Source: Ferrovibrio terrae (GTDB lineage: Bacteria > Pseudomonadota > Alphaproteobacteria > Ferrovibrionales > Ferrovibrionaceae). Taken from it: a stretch of 64,000 bases of DNA. This document shows, piece by piece, positions 19,078 to 28,393 of the stretch. The notes under the pieces are model-generated. The model saw only the letters and a list, made by a program, of their open reading frames with translations, had not been told where the DNA came from and did no database searches. Location of the stretch: positions 708,501-772,500 of the forward strand of contig NZ_CP041636.1 of the NCBI RefSeq assembly GCF_007197755.1, read 5' to 3'. The first letter of the stretch is position 1; each line of letters starts with the position of its first letter. Position numbers and translations under genes: made by a program.

Positions 19078-19118
19078 GTACGCAAGCGAATAATAATATA
19101 CCGTACATAAAGTACGTA
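19078..19118. promoter_or_regulatory. Putative operator in a divergent promoter region
   Basis: GTACGCAAGC (19078-19087) is followed by the inverted repeat CGTAC-ATAAA-GTACG (19102-19116). It lies between the divergent hydratase and FadB-like genes. The same 10-mer recurs at 27517 and, inverted, at 31598, each time in front of catabolic genes, which is why I read it as a shared operator. Confidence 0.6.
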
Positions 19119-19137
19119 TTTGTCTGGGGAATACCAA

Positions 19138-20508
19138 ATGCGCGCGCCGCCGACCCTGAAGGAATTCCGGCTTGAAGAGATAGCCGATGGGATTGGTCAT
19201 CTCATTTTCGATATGCCCGGCAGAAGCATGAATGTGTTCTCCAACGCGGCAATCCATGAGTCCGAGCTTGTGGCCGACTGGCTTCCTTCCAGCGGCTTGA
19301 AAGGGCTTCTGATATCATCCGGGAAGGCCAGTGCCTTCTGCGCAGGAGCCGATCTGGCAGAGCTATCTGAAGCCTATGCCATGATCGTCTCGGCCCCCGA
19401 AAGCGAACGCAGCCAAGTCGCTCGCTCACATTTTGCGCCGATCGGGCGCGCCTTCCGTAAGTTGGAGACTGCTGGCGTACCTATCGCGGTCGCCATCAAT
19501 GGTCTGGCTCTTGGCGGTGGCTGCGAATTCGCCCTGGCCGGCCATTACAGGGTGCTGACTGATACGCCCAACACCGCGCTTGGGCTGCCGGAATCGCTGG
19601 TCGGACTCTTCCCTGGTGCCGGCGGAACGCAGCGCATGCCCCGATTGGTCGGCATCGATGCAGCCTGGCCGATACTTCTGGACGGTGCCAGACTGTCGCC
19701 GGCCCAAGCGATCGAGGCGGGAGCCGCACATATGACTGTGCCGGTAGGTCAAGAAATCAACGCTGCACTGGCCTGGCTGCAGACTGGTCCTGAGCCAGTC
19801 CAACCGTGGGATCGCAAGGATTGGCCACTCTCCAATGTGAATGATGTCCGGCGCAAGGTGCTGGAAGTCCGCATGGCACGTATGGCAGAAACCAAAGGGC
19901 ACTATCCAGCGATTACAGCCATACTGGATTGCGTGAAACTAGGCCTACCGGTCACGATGGATCAGGCCGTAGCAATCGAGATCGACATCTTTGCCGAGTT
20001 GATCAAGCGGCCTGAACCTCGCGACATGATCAGAACACTTTTCCTCGGCAAGCAATCCTACGCCAAACTGCACAAGAGCAGCACTTTACCTCCGGCTTTC
20101 ACGCCACTCCTGAAGGATGTCGCGTCAGCTCTGGCGGGCGTCGCTAAAGCGATCGGCCGCGATCAAGCAGACACGCATCGCACTGCCGCCGGCTTTACCA
20201 AAGAACTGCCAGAAGGCGATGTCGGGACAGAGCTGACCACAGAAGGACTCCCGCAAGTAAAAGCGATTGCTGCCACCGGCCTGTGGATCGAAACACCTGA
20301 CAAAGACTGGCAGCGCACTGGGGCCCGGTTGCTGGCCGCCGCGGCAATTGCTGCAGCGCCGTATCGTGATGAGCTGTCGCTTTCTGACCAGCAGGCTGCA
20401 GATTATGCAGTCGTAACCGAATTGGGCTTTCCAGCTTACCTCGGTGGGCCCTTTGCGTTGCTGGAGAGTGTGGGCAGCGCAGGTGTGGCAAAGATGTGGG
20501 CAACCTGA
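19138..20508 (+). CDS. FadB/FadJ-like enoyl-CoA hydratase lacking the NAD-binding dehydrogenase domain
   Basis: A protein of 456 residues. Residues 1 to about 320 are the hydratase/isomerase half of a trifunctional FadB/FadJ enzyme: SSGKASAFCAGADLAEL, NGLALGGGCEFALAGHY, and GLPESLVGLFPGAGGTQRMP with both catalytic glutamates. The linker LFLGKQSYAKL is also FadJ-like. The expected 3-hydroxyacyl-CoA dehydrogenase Rossmann domain (GxGxMG) is missing. Instead the chain runs into the distal C-terminal motif ELGFPAYLGGPFALLESVG. I read this as a natural internal deletion leaving a hydratase with a remnant tail. GGGGA sits 7 bases before the ATG (MRAPPTLKE). The missing oxidation step could be done by the SDR at 21366. 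Confidence 0.8.
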   Translation: MRAPPTLKEFRLEEIADGIGHLIFDMPGRSMNVFSNAAIHESELVADWLPSSGLKGLLISSGKASAFCAGADLAELSEAYAMIVSAPESERSQVARSHFAPIGRAFRKLETAGVPIAVAINGLALGGGCEFALAGHYRVLTDTPNTALGLPESLVGLFPGAGGTQRMPRLVGIDAAWPILLDGARLSPAQAIEAGAAHMTVPVGQEINAALAWLQTGPEPVQPWDRKDWPLSNVNDVRRKVLEVRMARMAETKGHYPAITAILDCVKLGLPVTMDQAVAIEIDIFAELIKRPEPRDMIRTLFLGKQSYAKLHKSSTLPPAFTPLLKDVASALAGVAKAIGRDQADTHRTAAGFTKELPEGDVGTELTTEGLPQVKAIAATGLWIETPDKDWQRTGARLLAAAAIAAAPYRDELSLSDQQAADYAVVTELGFPAYLGGPFALLESVGSAGVAKMWAT

Positions 20509-20511
20509 ACG

Positions 20512-21369
20512 TCAACCGATCTCGGCGATCCCCTGATCCAGCACTTTGCGTTCGCCGACAAAGGCGTCGAACCACACAACATCACCGCTATGCCAGAAGC
20601 GGAAGCGAACTGCGTCGCCTGGGAGTACAATACCGGCAAACCGGACACGCAGTGCCTTTAGCCGCCTAGGTTCTGCATCGCAAAATCGCATCATGACAAG
20701 TGCGCCAGCCAAGCCATACGTGGCCAAGCCATGCAAGATCGGCCGCTCGAAACCTGCGCGGCGCGCAATTTCATAGTCTGCGTGGAGCGGGTTGACGTCT
20801 CCCGAGAGGCGGTAAATCAACGCGCCACGAGGCGAAACTGTCACAGTTTCGTCGAGGTCCGCCTCACGTCCAGGTGGCGCAAGCAGCTCCATATCTGGAG
20901 GTGCGGAACCACCAAAGCCTCCGTTGCCACGCAACAGCAGCGTCTGATCAATTGAACAGTAAAGCTCGCCGGTCGATGCATCGCTGATCTCTCGTTCAAC
21001 GACACAGATTGCCCCCTTGCTGACGCCTCGATCATGCAGAGACTTGATCCGCGCCCGGCCGATAATCCTGGCCTGTGGCGGCAATTCTGCAATAAAACGG
21101 GCCGCCTGTCCGACATGTAACAATTTCGGCCAGTCGATGCCGAGCTCAGGTGCTTTGACCCACATTCCTGGGCTCGCCAGAGTCACGGCATAGGTCGGCA
21201 GCACCCGCAAGCGGTCTTCCATAAGGAAGCGCAAGTCCGGAGTGTCACCGGGTGTCAGAGGCAACCCCACGCCGAGCGCATAAAGGATGGCATCACGAGC
21301 ATCGTAGCTATGCTGCTTGTCTTCGAAGCGCCAGTCGAACAGGCGCTGAGGATCGAACAGAGCGCTCAC
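20512..21369 (-). CDS. MaoC-like 2-enoyl-CoA hydratase (double hot-dog)
   Basis: About 285 residues, the size of a hydratase-2 with two hot-dog repeats. The C-terminal repeat holds the active-site motif YRLSGDVNPLHADYEIARRAGF followed by PILHGLATYG. The N-terminal repeat begins FDWRFEDKQHSYDARDAILYALGVG, as in the hydratase domain of peroxisomal MFE-2. The likely GTG start overlaps the stop of the upstream SDR gene by four bases. SDR plus MaoC rebuild the two activities of MFE-2 as separate chains, giving (R)-specific hydration and oxidation of enoyl-CoA. Confidence 0.85.
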   Translation of the reverse strand: MSALFDPQRLFDWRFEDKQHSYDARDAILYALGVGLPLTPGDTPDLRFLMEDRLRVLPTYAVTLASPGMWVKAPELGIDWPKLLHVGQAARFIAELPPQARIIGRARIKSLHDRGVSKGAICVVEREISDASTGELYCSIDQTLLLRGNGGFGGSAPPDMELLAPPGREADLDETVTVSPRGALIYRLSGDVNPLHADYEIARRAGFERPILHGLATYGLAGALVMMRFCDAEPRRLKALRVRFAGIVLPGDAVRFRFWHSGDVVWFDAFVGERKVLDQGIAEIG

Positions 21370-22283
21370 ACGGGATCCCAAGTAAAGACATCCCCCGACT
21401 TGTGGAGCGGGTAGAAGTCATTGGCGAACTGCGGGAAGACACGCTCAGCGATCGCATCCGGAGTCCAGCCGTCTGCGGTATGGGCTGTTCGGAATGGGCG
21501 GGCCTGGGAAAAAAGATAGATTTCGTTGTTGCGGGCACCAAAAACCTGCCCCGTGACCTTGGCCCCGGCATCCGAGCAAAGCGCCACACAAAGAGGCGCA
21601 ACTTTCTCCGGTATTAGCTTTTTGAGGCCTTCCACGCGTTTCTTCTGCTCCGGGGTTTCCTCTGGAATGGATTCCACCATGCGGGTCCAGGCAAATGGCG
21701 CCACCGCATTCGAACGGACATTGAATCTGGCCATATCGATAGCGATGGTTTTCGACATGGCTGCGATGCCAAGCTTGGCCGCAGAATAGTTCACCTGCGC
21801 CATATTACCGATCAGACCGCTGGTCGATGTCATATGAACATAGGCGCCAGACACCTGCTGCTTGAAATGCGGCGCAGCTGCCCGGCTGACGTTGAAAGTA
21901 CCTTTGAGATGCACGGAGATGACGGCATCGAAATCGTCTTCCGTCATCTTGTGGAAAAGGACGTCGCGAAGGTTTCCTGCGTTGTTCACGACTGCGTCGA
22001 TGCGGCCGAAGTTATCCAGAGCCGCCTGAACCATCGCATGTGCGCCGTCCCAGTCGGCAACGCTATGCCCATCTGCGACGGCTTGCCCACCTAGCTCCGC
22101 GATCTCGTCCACGACCTGCTGGGCCGGCGAAATGCTGGCAGCATCGTCACCTTTCAATGAAACGCCGAGATCATTGACGACAACGGCAGCACCTGCCTGA
22201 GCCATTGCCAGCGCAACGCCCCTACCGACGCCACGGCCGCCTCCCGTTACCAAGACAACCTTGCCTTGCATACTGGCGCTCAT
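21366..22283 (-). CDS. SDR 3-hydroxyacyl-CoA dehydrogenase (MFE-2 type)
   Basis: A short-chain dehydrogenase of about 305 residues. The cofactor motif is VTGGGRGVGRGVALAMAQAG, then VVNDLGVSLKGDD and NNAGNLRDVLFHKMTEDDF, all typical of the dehydrogenase half of MFE-2. The catalytic serine is in HMTSTSGLIGN, and Tyr-Lys in NYSAAKLG. AAGGAG lies 6 bases before the ATG of MSASMQGK. It is translationally linked to the MaoC gene downstream and expected to oxidise (R)-3-hydroxyacyl-CoA with NAD+. Confidence 0.88.
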   Translation of the reverse strand: MSASMQGKVVLVTGGGRGVGRGVALAMAQAGAAVVVNDLGVSLKGDDAASISPAQQVVDEIAELGGQAVADGHSVADWDGAHAMVQAALDNFGRIDAVVNNAGNLRDVLFHKMTEDDFDAVISVHLKGTFNVSRAAAPHFKQQVSGAYVHMTSTSGLIGNMAQVNYSAAKLGIAAMSKTIAIDMARFNVRSNAVAPFAWTRMVESIPEETPEQKKRVEGLKKLIPEKVAPLCVALCSDAGAKVTGQVFGARNNEIYLFSQARPFRTAHTADGWTPDAIAERVFPQFANDFYPLHKSGDVFTWDPV

Positions 22284-22293
22284 CTCATACTCC

Positions 22294-23484
22294 TTAATAT
22301 GACTTCGGCAGGTCGAGGACTTTTTCAGCAATGAAGGACAGGATCAGCTGCTCGGTAATTGGTGCAATACGCGTCACCATCACTTCCCGGAACAATCGCT
22401 CGACATGATATTCCTTGGCATAGCCAAAACCGCCGTGGGTAAAGATGGCGCGTTCGCAAGCATCGTACCCGGCGCGCGCACCCAGTAACTTTGCGGCATT
22501 GGCTTCGGCACCACAGGGCTTTCCTGCGTCATAGAGATCGGCGGCCCTCATCGCCATCAGCCAGGCCGATTCAAGATAGGCCCACCGCTCGGCGAGTGGG
22601 TGCTGGATGCCCTGGTTCTGGCCGATAGGACGATCAAACACCACGCGTTCGCGCGCGTATTTCGCGGCTCGGCGCAAGGCGTCCTGCCCGATGCCAATGG
22701 CTTCGACAGCGATAAGCACGCGCTCAGGGTTCAGGCTGTCCAGGATGTAGTAAAAGCCCTTGCCTTCCGCGCCGATACGATGCTCTTCGGGAATGAACAG
22801 ATCTTCGATGAAGATCGCATTCGAATCGACCGCCTTGCGACCCATTTTCGGAATTCTCTGAACCTCGATCTTGGTGCGATCCAGATCGGTGTAGAAAATC
22901 GTTATTCCGTCTGTCGGCTTCTTGCAGTCCTCATACTTAGTGGTGCGCGCCAACAGCATGATCTTGTTGGCGACCTGCGCCGTCGACGTCCAGACCTTTT
23001 GGCCGCGTACGCGGTAACCGCCAGGAACCTTTTCGGCGAAGGTGCGAATCCGTGTCGTGTTGAGGCCCGCATCGGGCTCAGTGAATCCGAAACAGCATTG
23101 ATCCTTGCCTGCCACGAGGCCTGGAATCCACGCAGCCTTCTGCTCTGGCGTCGCATGTACCACGATGGGATGCGGCCCGAACAAATTGATATGGACTGAT
23201 GAAGTGGCGGCCATACCACCGCCATGGCTGGCTACTTCATGCATCATGATCGCAGCTTCGGTGACGCCGAGGCCAGAGCCACCGTATTCCTCGGGCATCG
23301 TAATGCCTAGCCAACCCGCATCTGCCATCGCCCGGTGGAATTCGCGCGGGAATTCTCCGTCCTCATCGCGCTTCAGCCAGTATTCATCGTCGAAACGCGA
23401 CACAACTCCACGCACGCCTTCGCGAATGGCCGCCCGGGTTTCTTCCAGGGACTCCCTATCCTGAGCTTCCTGCGTCTTGCTCAT
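22294..23484 (-). CDS. Acyl-CoA dehydrogenase
   Basis: A 396-residue FAD enzyme. Motifs: CCFGFTEPDAGLNTTRIRT, RGQKVWTSTAQ, then RPIGQNQGIQHPLAERW and HGGFGYAKEYHVERLFRE. Instead of the EGT catalytic motif the C-terminus reads ARIAPITEQ-like (TRIAPITEQLILSF). The usual base position is not acidic here, so the catalytic residue may lie elsewhere, as in other branches of the family. GGAAGGA precedes the ATG. It is part of the seven-gene minus-strand transcript that starts at 27474. Confidence 0.88.
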   Translation of the reverse strand: MSKTQEAQDRESLEETRAAIREGVRGVVSRFDDEYWLKRDEDGEFPREFHRAMADAGWLGITMPEEYGGSGLGVTEAAIMMHEVASHGGGMAATSSVHINLFGPHPIVVHATPEQKAAWIPGLVAGKDQCCFGFTEPDAGLNTTRIRTFAEKVPGGYRVRGQKVWTSTAQVANKIMLLARTTKYEDCKKPTDGITIFYTDLDRTKIEVQRIPKMGRKAVDSNAIFIEDLFIPEEHRIGAEGKGFYYILDSLNPERVLIAVEAIGIGQDALRRAAKYARERVVFDRPIGQNQGIQHPLAERWAYLESAWLMAMRAADLYDAGKPCGAEANAAKLLGARAGYDACERAIFTHGGFGYAKEYHVERLFREVMVTRIAPITEQLILSFIAEKVLDLPKSY

Positions 23485-23488
23485 GACG

Positions 23489-24364
23489 CTATCCTTCCAT
23501 TGCGGCCACCAAGGTGCGGCGTGCCAGTTTCAAATGCGGGATGTCATACATCTTTCCGTCGATACCGATGGTGCCGAGGCCGGGGTTGGCCTCAAAAGCA
23601 GCAACGATGCGACGCGCCAGTTCCAGATCCTCTGCGCTCGGCGCAAAGGCCACATTGATGCCGCTCACCTGGGCCGGGTGAATAGCCAAACGGCCGGCGA
23701 ACCCGTCTCGCCGCGACAAGCGGCAGGCGCGCACGAGGCCTTCATCATCTCGGAAATCGGCGAAGAGGGTATCGAGCGCCGGAACGTCAGCCGCGGCTGC
23801 ACCCATCAGGCATAGCGTCCTGGCAAGCTGATACGGCGTAGACCAGTCGCCATTATCATCCTTATTTGAGGTTGAACCGACCACAGCCGCCAGATCCTCG
23901 GCACCCCATGTCAGCGCCACAAGTCTGGGATGAGCTGGCGCATAGCTGCCAAGGGCAAACATCGCAAGCGCCGTTTCAGTCGCAACGACGATGATTTTTA
24001 CCGTTCCGACCACCATGCCTGCGCGTGCTTCCAATGCATCCAGGCAGTGCCCAAGCCTGACCACATCATGACCGCCATTGCTTTTTGGCAACAGGATGCC
24101 ATCCAGACCCGGCCTCACCACGGTAGCCAAGTCCTCCATTGCAAGGCCGGTATCGAAGGCATTGATCCGGACCCAGAAGCTCCAATTGCGGGGGCCGGCA
24201 GAGGCATCGATCCAGGTCGCCAGCGTTGCGCGTGCCGCCGACTTCATCGGCGGCGCAACACTGTCTTCAAGATCAAGGATTAAGCCGTCTGCGCCGGCTT
24301 CACGCGCTTTTGTGAATTTCTTCTCGCTATCCGCCGGGACAAAGAGAAGCGAGCGTAGCCTCAT
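23489..24364 (-). CDS. CitE-like CoA-ester lyase (HpcH/HpaI family)
   Basis: About 291 residues with a TIM-barrel lyase signature: [34 protein letters not shown] (metal and CoA-ester site), [23 protein letters not shown] and the C-terminal [14 protein letters not shown]. The family cleaves malyl-, methylmalyl- or citramalyl-CoA to acetyl-CoA and a 2-oxoacid. The start overlaps the stop of the MaoC gene upstream in an ATGA overlap, so hydratase and lyase are made together. With the CoA-transferase at 30374 they resemble the itaconate/mesaconate route (transferase, hydratase, lyase). Confidence 0.85.
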   Translation of the reverse strand: MRLRSLLFVPADSEKKFTKAREAGADGLILDLEDSVAPPMKSAARATLATWIDASAGPRNWSFWVRINAFDTGLAMEDLATVVRPGLDGILLPKSNGGHDVVRLGHCLDALEARAGMVVGTVKIIVVATETALAMFALGSYAPAHPRLVALTWGAEDLAAVVGSTSNKDDNGDWSTPYQLARTLCLMGAAAADVPALDTLFADFRDDEGLVRACRLSRRDGFAGRLAIHPAQVSGINVAFAPSAEDLELARRIVAAFEANPGLGTIGIDGKMYDIPHLKLARRTLVAAMEG

Positions 24365-24813
24365 TCCGGCCTCCGCATCATCAGTGCCAAGCGCCGGCAT
24401 TCGCATACGACTTCGTCGCGCTGGTTCAGGCCTCTATGCAGGAACGTGACGATGCCCTGGGTCGGGCGTGATTTGCTTTCACGCAACGTAACCACTTCGG
24501 TTTCCGCATGTATGGTATCGCCGACGAAGACCGGCTTGGGGAATCGAACATCCTCCCAGCCGAGATTCCCCACTGTCGTGCCAAGGGTGGTGTCAGTAAT
24601 CGAGAGCCCGACTACTAGGCCAAGAGTGAAGACGCTATTGACCAACGGCTTGCCGAATTCAGTCTTGGAAGAATAGTCGTGGTCCAGGTGGATTGCTGCC
24701 GTATTCATGGTCAGCGTCGAGAACAGAACGTTGTCGGTTTCGGTTACCGTGCGACGAACATCGTGCCGAATCACTTCGCCCTGCGTGAAGCCTTCATAAT
24801 AACGGCCCGCCAT
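24361..24813 (-). CDS. MaoC-family acyl-CoA dehydratase (single hot-dog)
   Basis: A 150-residue MaoC protein: [19 protein letters not shown], the substrate segment [20 protein letters not shown], and the lid region [20 protein letters not shown]. The N-x-x-x-x-H-x-D arrangement is that of mesaconyl-CoA or itaconyl-CoA hydratase-like enzymes. GGGAGGAATGA precedes the ATG. It is fused by overlap to the CitE-like lyase gene, the usual genetic neighbour for hydration to a citramalyl- or methylmalyl-type CoA ester followed by cleavage. Confidence 0.83.
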   Translation of the reverse strand: MAGRYYEGFTQGEVIRHDVRRTVTETDNVLFSTLTMNTAAIHLDHDYSSKTEFGKPLVNSVFTLGLVVGLSITDTTLGTTVGNLGWEDVRFPKPVFVGDTIHAETEVVTLRESKSRPTQGIVTFLHRGLNQRDEVVCECRRLALMMRRPE

Positions 24814-24823
24814 TCATTCCTCC

Positions 24824-26023
24824 CTAATTCAGCCGGCCAAGAACCGACACTGCCGCCACACTGTTGGATGGCTGGCCACCAAGATTATGGGTGAGGCCGA
24901 AATCGATTTTCTTGATCTGGCGTGCTCCGGCACGGCCAAGCAGCTGATTGTATACCTCATAGGCCATCCTCAGGCCCGATGCGCCAACTGGATGCCCGAA
25001 GCACTTCAGGCCGCCATCTGCCTGACAGGGCACTGCGCCCTCCCGATCATAACGACCATCAAGAATGTCGAACGGCGCCCGCCCTTCGTCCGAAAGCCCC
25101 AGGTCTTCCATCGTCACCAACTCTGTAATCGAGAAGCAGTCATGCACCTCGGTTAGCTTGAGATCGGCGCGCGGATCTGTCAGGCCCGCTTCCTGGTACG
25201 CTCGGCCGGCAGCGATACGGGTATTTCGCACATACGAGCCATCCCAGGCGCCGTACTGCATTTCCCAGCCATTCGAGGCACAAAGCTGGACCGATTTGAC
25301 AGTAACCAAGTCGGTCTTACCCAGGCCACGGGCGATATCCGGCGTTGTGACGATGGCACACGCCGCCCCATCCGATACGCCACAGCAATCAAAGAGACCC
25401 AGCGGGTCCGCAATCATCGGAGCATTGAGGATTGTTTCCATCTCCACCGCTTTTCGCAGATGGGCCTTCTCACTCATTGCGCCGTTCTGATGGCTTTTCC
25501 AGGATACATGGGCCATCGCCCGCTTCAGATCTGTCGCTGTAATGCTGTGACGCGCCGCGTAGGCACCAGCAAGTTGAGCGAATGTCCCCGGCGCGGAGCC
25601 GTAGGGCATCCACAGGTCGTTTACCGAGCCCTTAGTACGAATCGGGAGACCGCCAAAGCCGGTATCCTTAAGCTTTTCAACGCCAAGGGCCAAAGCGATG
25701 TCGCAAGCCCCTGAAGCAACAGCGTAGATGGCACCACGCAGCGCCTCAGTGCCGGTTGCGCACATATTTTCCACACGCGTCACCGGCATCGGAGGCAAGC
25801 GCAATGCAGTGGCCAGCGGAATTGCCGAATTGCCAACGTTGAAATCGTCCAGCGCCGCACCAAACCATGCAGCATCGATTTGCCGACGCTCGATTCCGGC
25901 ATCCTGCAAGGCCTCTTGAAAAGCCTCGACCATAAGCATGTCAGAACTCGCATCCCAACGTTCACCAAAACGGGTGCATCCCATGCCGGCGATGACAACC
26001 TTGTCCTTGATACCGCTCGCCAT
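24824..26023 (-). CDS. SCP2-type thiolase
   Basis: About 399 residues: VVIAGMGCTRFGERWDAS, the nucleophile in RVENMCATGTEALRGA (Cys about 88), VHDCFSI, and the second active-site motif GGLKCFGHPVGASGLRMAYEV with HNLGG near the end. This branch includes thiolases and retro-aldol lyases that work with DUF35 partners in steroid side-chain removal. The gene directly follows, with a one-base overlap (TGATG), a gene that encodes a DUF35-like domain. A thiolytic or aldol cleavage of a beta-keto or beta-hydroxy acyl-CoA is expected. Confidence 0.88.
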   Translation of the reverse strand: MASGIKDKVVIAGMGCTRFGERWDASSDMLMVEAFQEALQDAGIERRQIDAAWFGAALDDFNVGNSAIPLATALRLPPMPVTRVENMCATGTEALRGAIYAVASGACDIALALGVEKLKDTGFGGLPIRTKGSVNDLWMPYGSAPGTFAQLAGAYAARHSITATDLKRAMAHVSWKSHQNGAMSEKAHLRKAVEMETILNAPMIADPLGLFDCCGVSDGAACAIVTTPDIARGLGKTDLVTVKSVQLCASNGWEMQYGAWDGSYVRNTRIAAGRAYQEAGLTDPRADLKLTEVHDCFSITELVTMEDLGLSDEGRAPFDILDGRYDREGAVPCQADGGLKCFGHPVGASGLRMAYEVYNQLLGRAGARQIKKIDFGLTHNLGGQPSNSVAAVSVLGRLN

Positions 26024-27474
26024 CACACCTTCTCCCGCGCAGAGACCGAGCGCTTGGCCGGTGCGCCTTTCCAGAAATAGGTACGGAAGTCCCGTTGCCG
26101 ATCGATCGCCTTTATGCGGAAGCGCATCCGCAAGGGATCACCTACGGCCGGCGTATTGCCCTCCACATCACAAATTTCCATTGCTACTCGCGCGCCATTC
26201 TCGAACTGGACCAGACCGAAGTAGAATGGTGGATCGGGCGTGAAATTCAGTCGATCGGCGGTGATCGATGCCACTTGAGCCGGCACATCACGCAAGACGA
26301 CATCGACATAATCTTCAGGCCCGGTTGAATCGGGCGACACCGGCATCGGTGTTTTCGGGAACTGTACGTTGCCGCGCTCATCCCTGCCGCCAACAAAACC
26401 ATGCATCTCACGCCCGTGCCGCGCCAGCACGGAGGCATTGGTTTTCTGGTTCACTTCGGCACGTGGCCCCCATTCCAGAGGCAGCATGCCAGTAAGACTC
26501 AGGAAGCGAGAATAATTTCGCAGCGGTTGACCTTCGGCCAAGGCCTGGGCCGTCAACTTCTCACGGACTGTTGCCGTTACTTCAAGGATGAGGGCTTCGG
26601 CCCCATTCCCAAAGCCTACCAGTAGTAGGCGGTCGCCTGGCACAGAGCGCTCCAAAGCAAGACCGAGGCCGAATAGTGGCATTGCGGCACCGAGATCTCC
26701 CGCCTCGACCGCAATGTCGCTACAGATGTTTGGGGCTTTAAGGCCAAGCGGGCGCGATACAGCGGCATAAGTGCCCGCGACCGGTTCCGGGACAACGGCA
26801 AGCGCAATATCGCTGCCCTGAACGCCGGCCGCGGCCATCGCACGCCTGATCACCGGGGCGTAAACCTCGGCAACCGCACTGTCGCGGACGAAACGCTCCT
26901 CCGTCACATACGGCAAACCGATTCCCGCAGTGGTGTAGCTGTCGAGCAGGTCGCGATTGATGCTGGCAGCCCCCAGCAAACGGGCCACACCGGGACCTTC
27001 CCCCACCAGAGCTGCTGCGCCGCCATCGCCCCAGGTGAGATGCGGCCCACCGCCTGGCCGTGCCTGGCGTTTTTCACCGGCCGCGATCAATTCCAAACCC
27101 TCGGTAGTGCTTTGCAAAGCACGCAAGAGAGCCGCCACGGCACAGCGCCTCGTACCAGCCACGTCGAGCGCGTCGACGAAAGGATCAAGCTGCAGGGCAT
27201 CAACAAGAATGCCGGCCTGCGAACGGTCCAAGAAGGGTGCAGATGTAGAGGCGAAGGTGACGCGAGATATGGATCCAGCGGCACCCGCGTCCAGGACTAG
27301 CCTGGCTGCTTCAACGGCCTGTGTGAGGGCATCTTCATCCCAGCCAGCGACTGCGCGACGCCCGCGACCAGAACCACCCAAGCCTGCCCACCGGAGTTCA
27401 GACTTGGCGGTCGCCTGCTCAAAGCGCAATAGTGGTAGGTAGCCCCCCACGCCGTGCAATGACTTCGCCGACAT
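26023..27474 (-). CDS. HMG-CoA-synthase/KAS III-like protein fused to a DUF35 OB-fold
   Basis: A 483-residue two-part protein. The first 300 or so residues resemble the HMG-CoA synthase/KAS III fold: LHGVGGYLPLLRF at the start, VDALDVAGTRRCAVAALLRAL with a candidate nucleophile Cys, then HLTWGDGGAAALVGEGPG. The last 150 residues are a DUF35 OB-fold (YVDVVLRDVPAQVASITAD, PPFYFGLVQFENGARVAME, GDPLRMRFRIK). The zinc-ribbon cysteines that normally precede the OB-fold are absent: that segment reads FVGGRDERGNVQFPKTPMP. It is first in a seven-gene operon and probably forms a complex with the thiolase downstream. Confidence 0.78.
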   Translation of the reverse strand: MSAKSLHGVGGYLPLLRFEQATAKSELRWAGLGGSGRGRRAVAGWDEDALTQAVEAARLVLDAGAAGSISRVTFASTSAPFLDRSQAGILVDALQLDPFVDALDVAGTRRCAVAALLRALQSTTEGLELIAAGEKRQARPGGGPHLTWGDGGAAALVGEGPGVARLLGAASINRDLLDSYTTAGIGLPYVTEERFVRDSAVAEVYAPVIRRAMAAAGVQGSDIALAVVPEPVAGTYAAVSRPLGLKAPNICSDIAVEAGDLGAAMPLFGLGLALERSVPGDRLLLVGFGNGAEALILEVTATVREKLTAQALAEGQPLRNYSRFLSLTGMLPLEWGPRAEVNQKTNASVLARHGREMHGFVGGRDERGNVQFPKTPMPVSPDSTGPEDYVDVVLRDVPAQVASITADRLNFTPDPPFYFGLVQFENGARVAMEICDVEGNTPAVGDPLRMRFRIKAIDRQRDFRTYFWKGAPAKRSVSAREKV

Positions 27475-27503
27475 GCCAATTCCTCCCGTCTGGAAAAATT
27501 ACC

Positions 27504-27529
27504 TTGCAAGCGTATGGTACGCAAGCATA
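27504..27529. promoter_or_regulatory. Putative operator between the DUF35/thiolase operon and the badH-like operon
   Basis: GTACGCAAGC lies at 27517-27526. GCAAGCGTA (27506-27514) and GCAAGCATA (27521-27529) form a direct repeat with a 15-bp period. The region controls two large divergent catabolic operons. Confidence 0.62.
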
Positions 27530-27595
27530 TTATTAGGAGGCAGATCGATTTCCGCTTAGACGGTTACGGTCGGAGGAACTGAGAAAGGCACTCAA

Positions 27596-28360
27596 ATGAA
27601 TGATCTAAAAGGAAAAATTGCCATCGTCACTGGCGGCGGCCAAGGCATCGGCAAGGCCATCACCTTGCGCCTGGCAGCGGAAGGCTGCCTTGTCGCGATC
27701 TTCGACCTCCGCCCTGACGCAGCAGAAGAAACCGCACAGGCCGCCCGCTCCACCGGAGGCAATGTGAAGGTCTACGGCGTCGATGTTAGTGACCAAGCCG
27801 CCGTGAATGCGGCCGTCGCTTCAGTCGAGGCCGACCTGGGTCCGGTCTGGCTCCTGGTGAACAATGCCGGCTGGGATCAACCTGCCCCGTTCCTCAGCAC
27901 CGACAGCACGCTTTGGAACAAGATCATTGCCATCAATCTGATGGGCCCGCTGAACCTGCATAAGGCAGTCTGCCCGGGCATGGTTCAGAGGGGCGCGGGC
28001 CGTGTGGTCAATATCGCTTCCGACGCCGCGCGCGTTGGCACCGCTACAGAAGCCGTCTATTCCGCCTGCAAGGGCGGCATTATTGCCTTCACCAAGTCGG
28101 TAGCGCGCGAGTTGGCGCGTAACAATGTGCTCCTCAACGCGGTCTGCCCTGGCCCGACTAATACGCCGATGATGCAACAGGTACTCGGCACCGGCGAACA
28201 GGCCGTAAAATGGAAAGATGCCATGGTGCGCGGAATCCCGCTCAAGCGCATGGGCGAACCGGAGGACTATGCCGGCATTGTTGCCTTCCTAGCGTCGTCC
28301 GATGCCGGTTACATAACCGGCCAGACCATCTCGGTATCCGGCGGACTGAATATGATCTGA
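27596..28360 (+). CDS. badH: 2-Hydroxycyclohexanecarboxyl-CoA dehydrogenase (BadH-like SDR)
   Basis: A 254-residue SDR with TGGGQGIG (12-19), the NNAGWD motif, and the catalytic Ser142, Tyr155 and Lys159 in NIASDAARVGTATEAVYSACKGG-type context. The segments SDAARVG, NAVCPGPTNTPMM and ITGQTISVSGGLNM match BadH of Rhodopseudomonas palustris, which oxidises 2-hydroxycyclohexane-1-carboxyl-CoA to the 2-keto form with NAD+. Location in one operon with AliB-like and BadI-like genes strongly supports this. Confidence 0.85.
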   Translation: MNDLKGKIAIVTGGGQGIGKAITLRLAAEGCLVAIFDLRPDAAEETAQAARSTGGNVKVYGVDVSDQAAVNAAVASVEADLGPVWLLVNNAGWDQPAPFLSTDSTLWNKIIAINLMGPLNLHKAVCPGMVQRGAGRVVNIASDAARVGTATEAVYSACKGGIIAFTKSVARELARNNVLLNAVCPGPTNTPMMQQVLGTGEQAVKWKDAMVRGIPLKRMGEPEDYAGIVAFLASSDAGYITGQTISVSGGLNMI

Positions 28361-28393
28361 AGACCAGCGGTCATACCGCTCCAGGGAGGAAAA

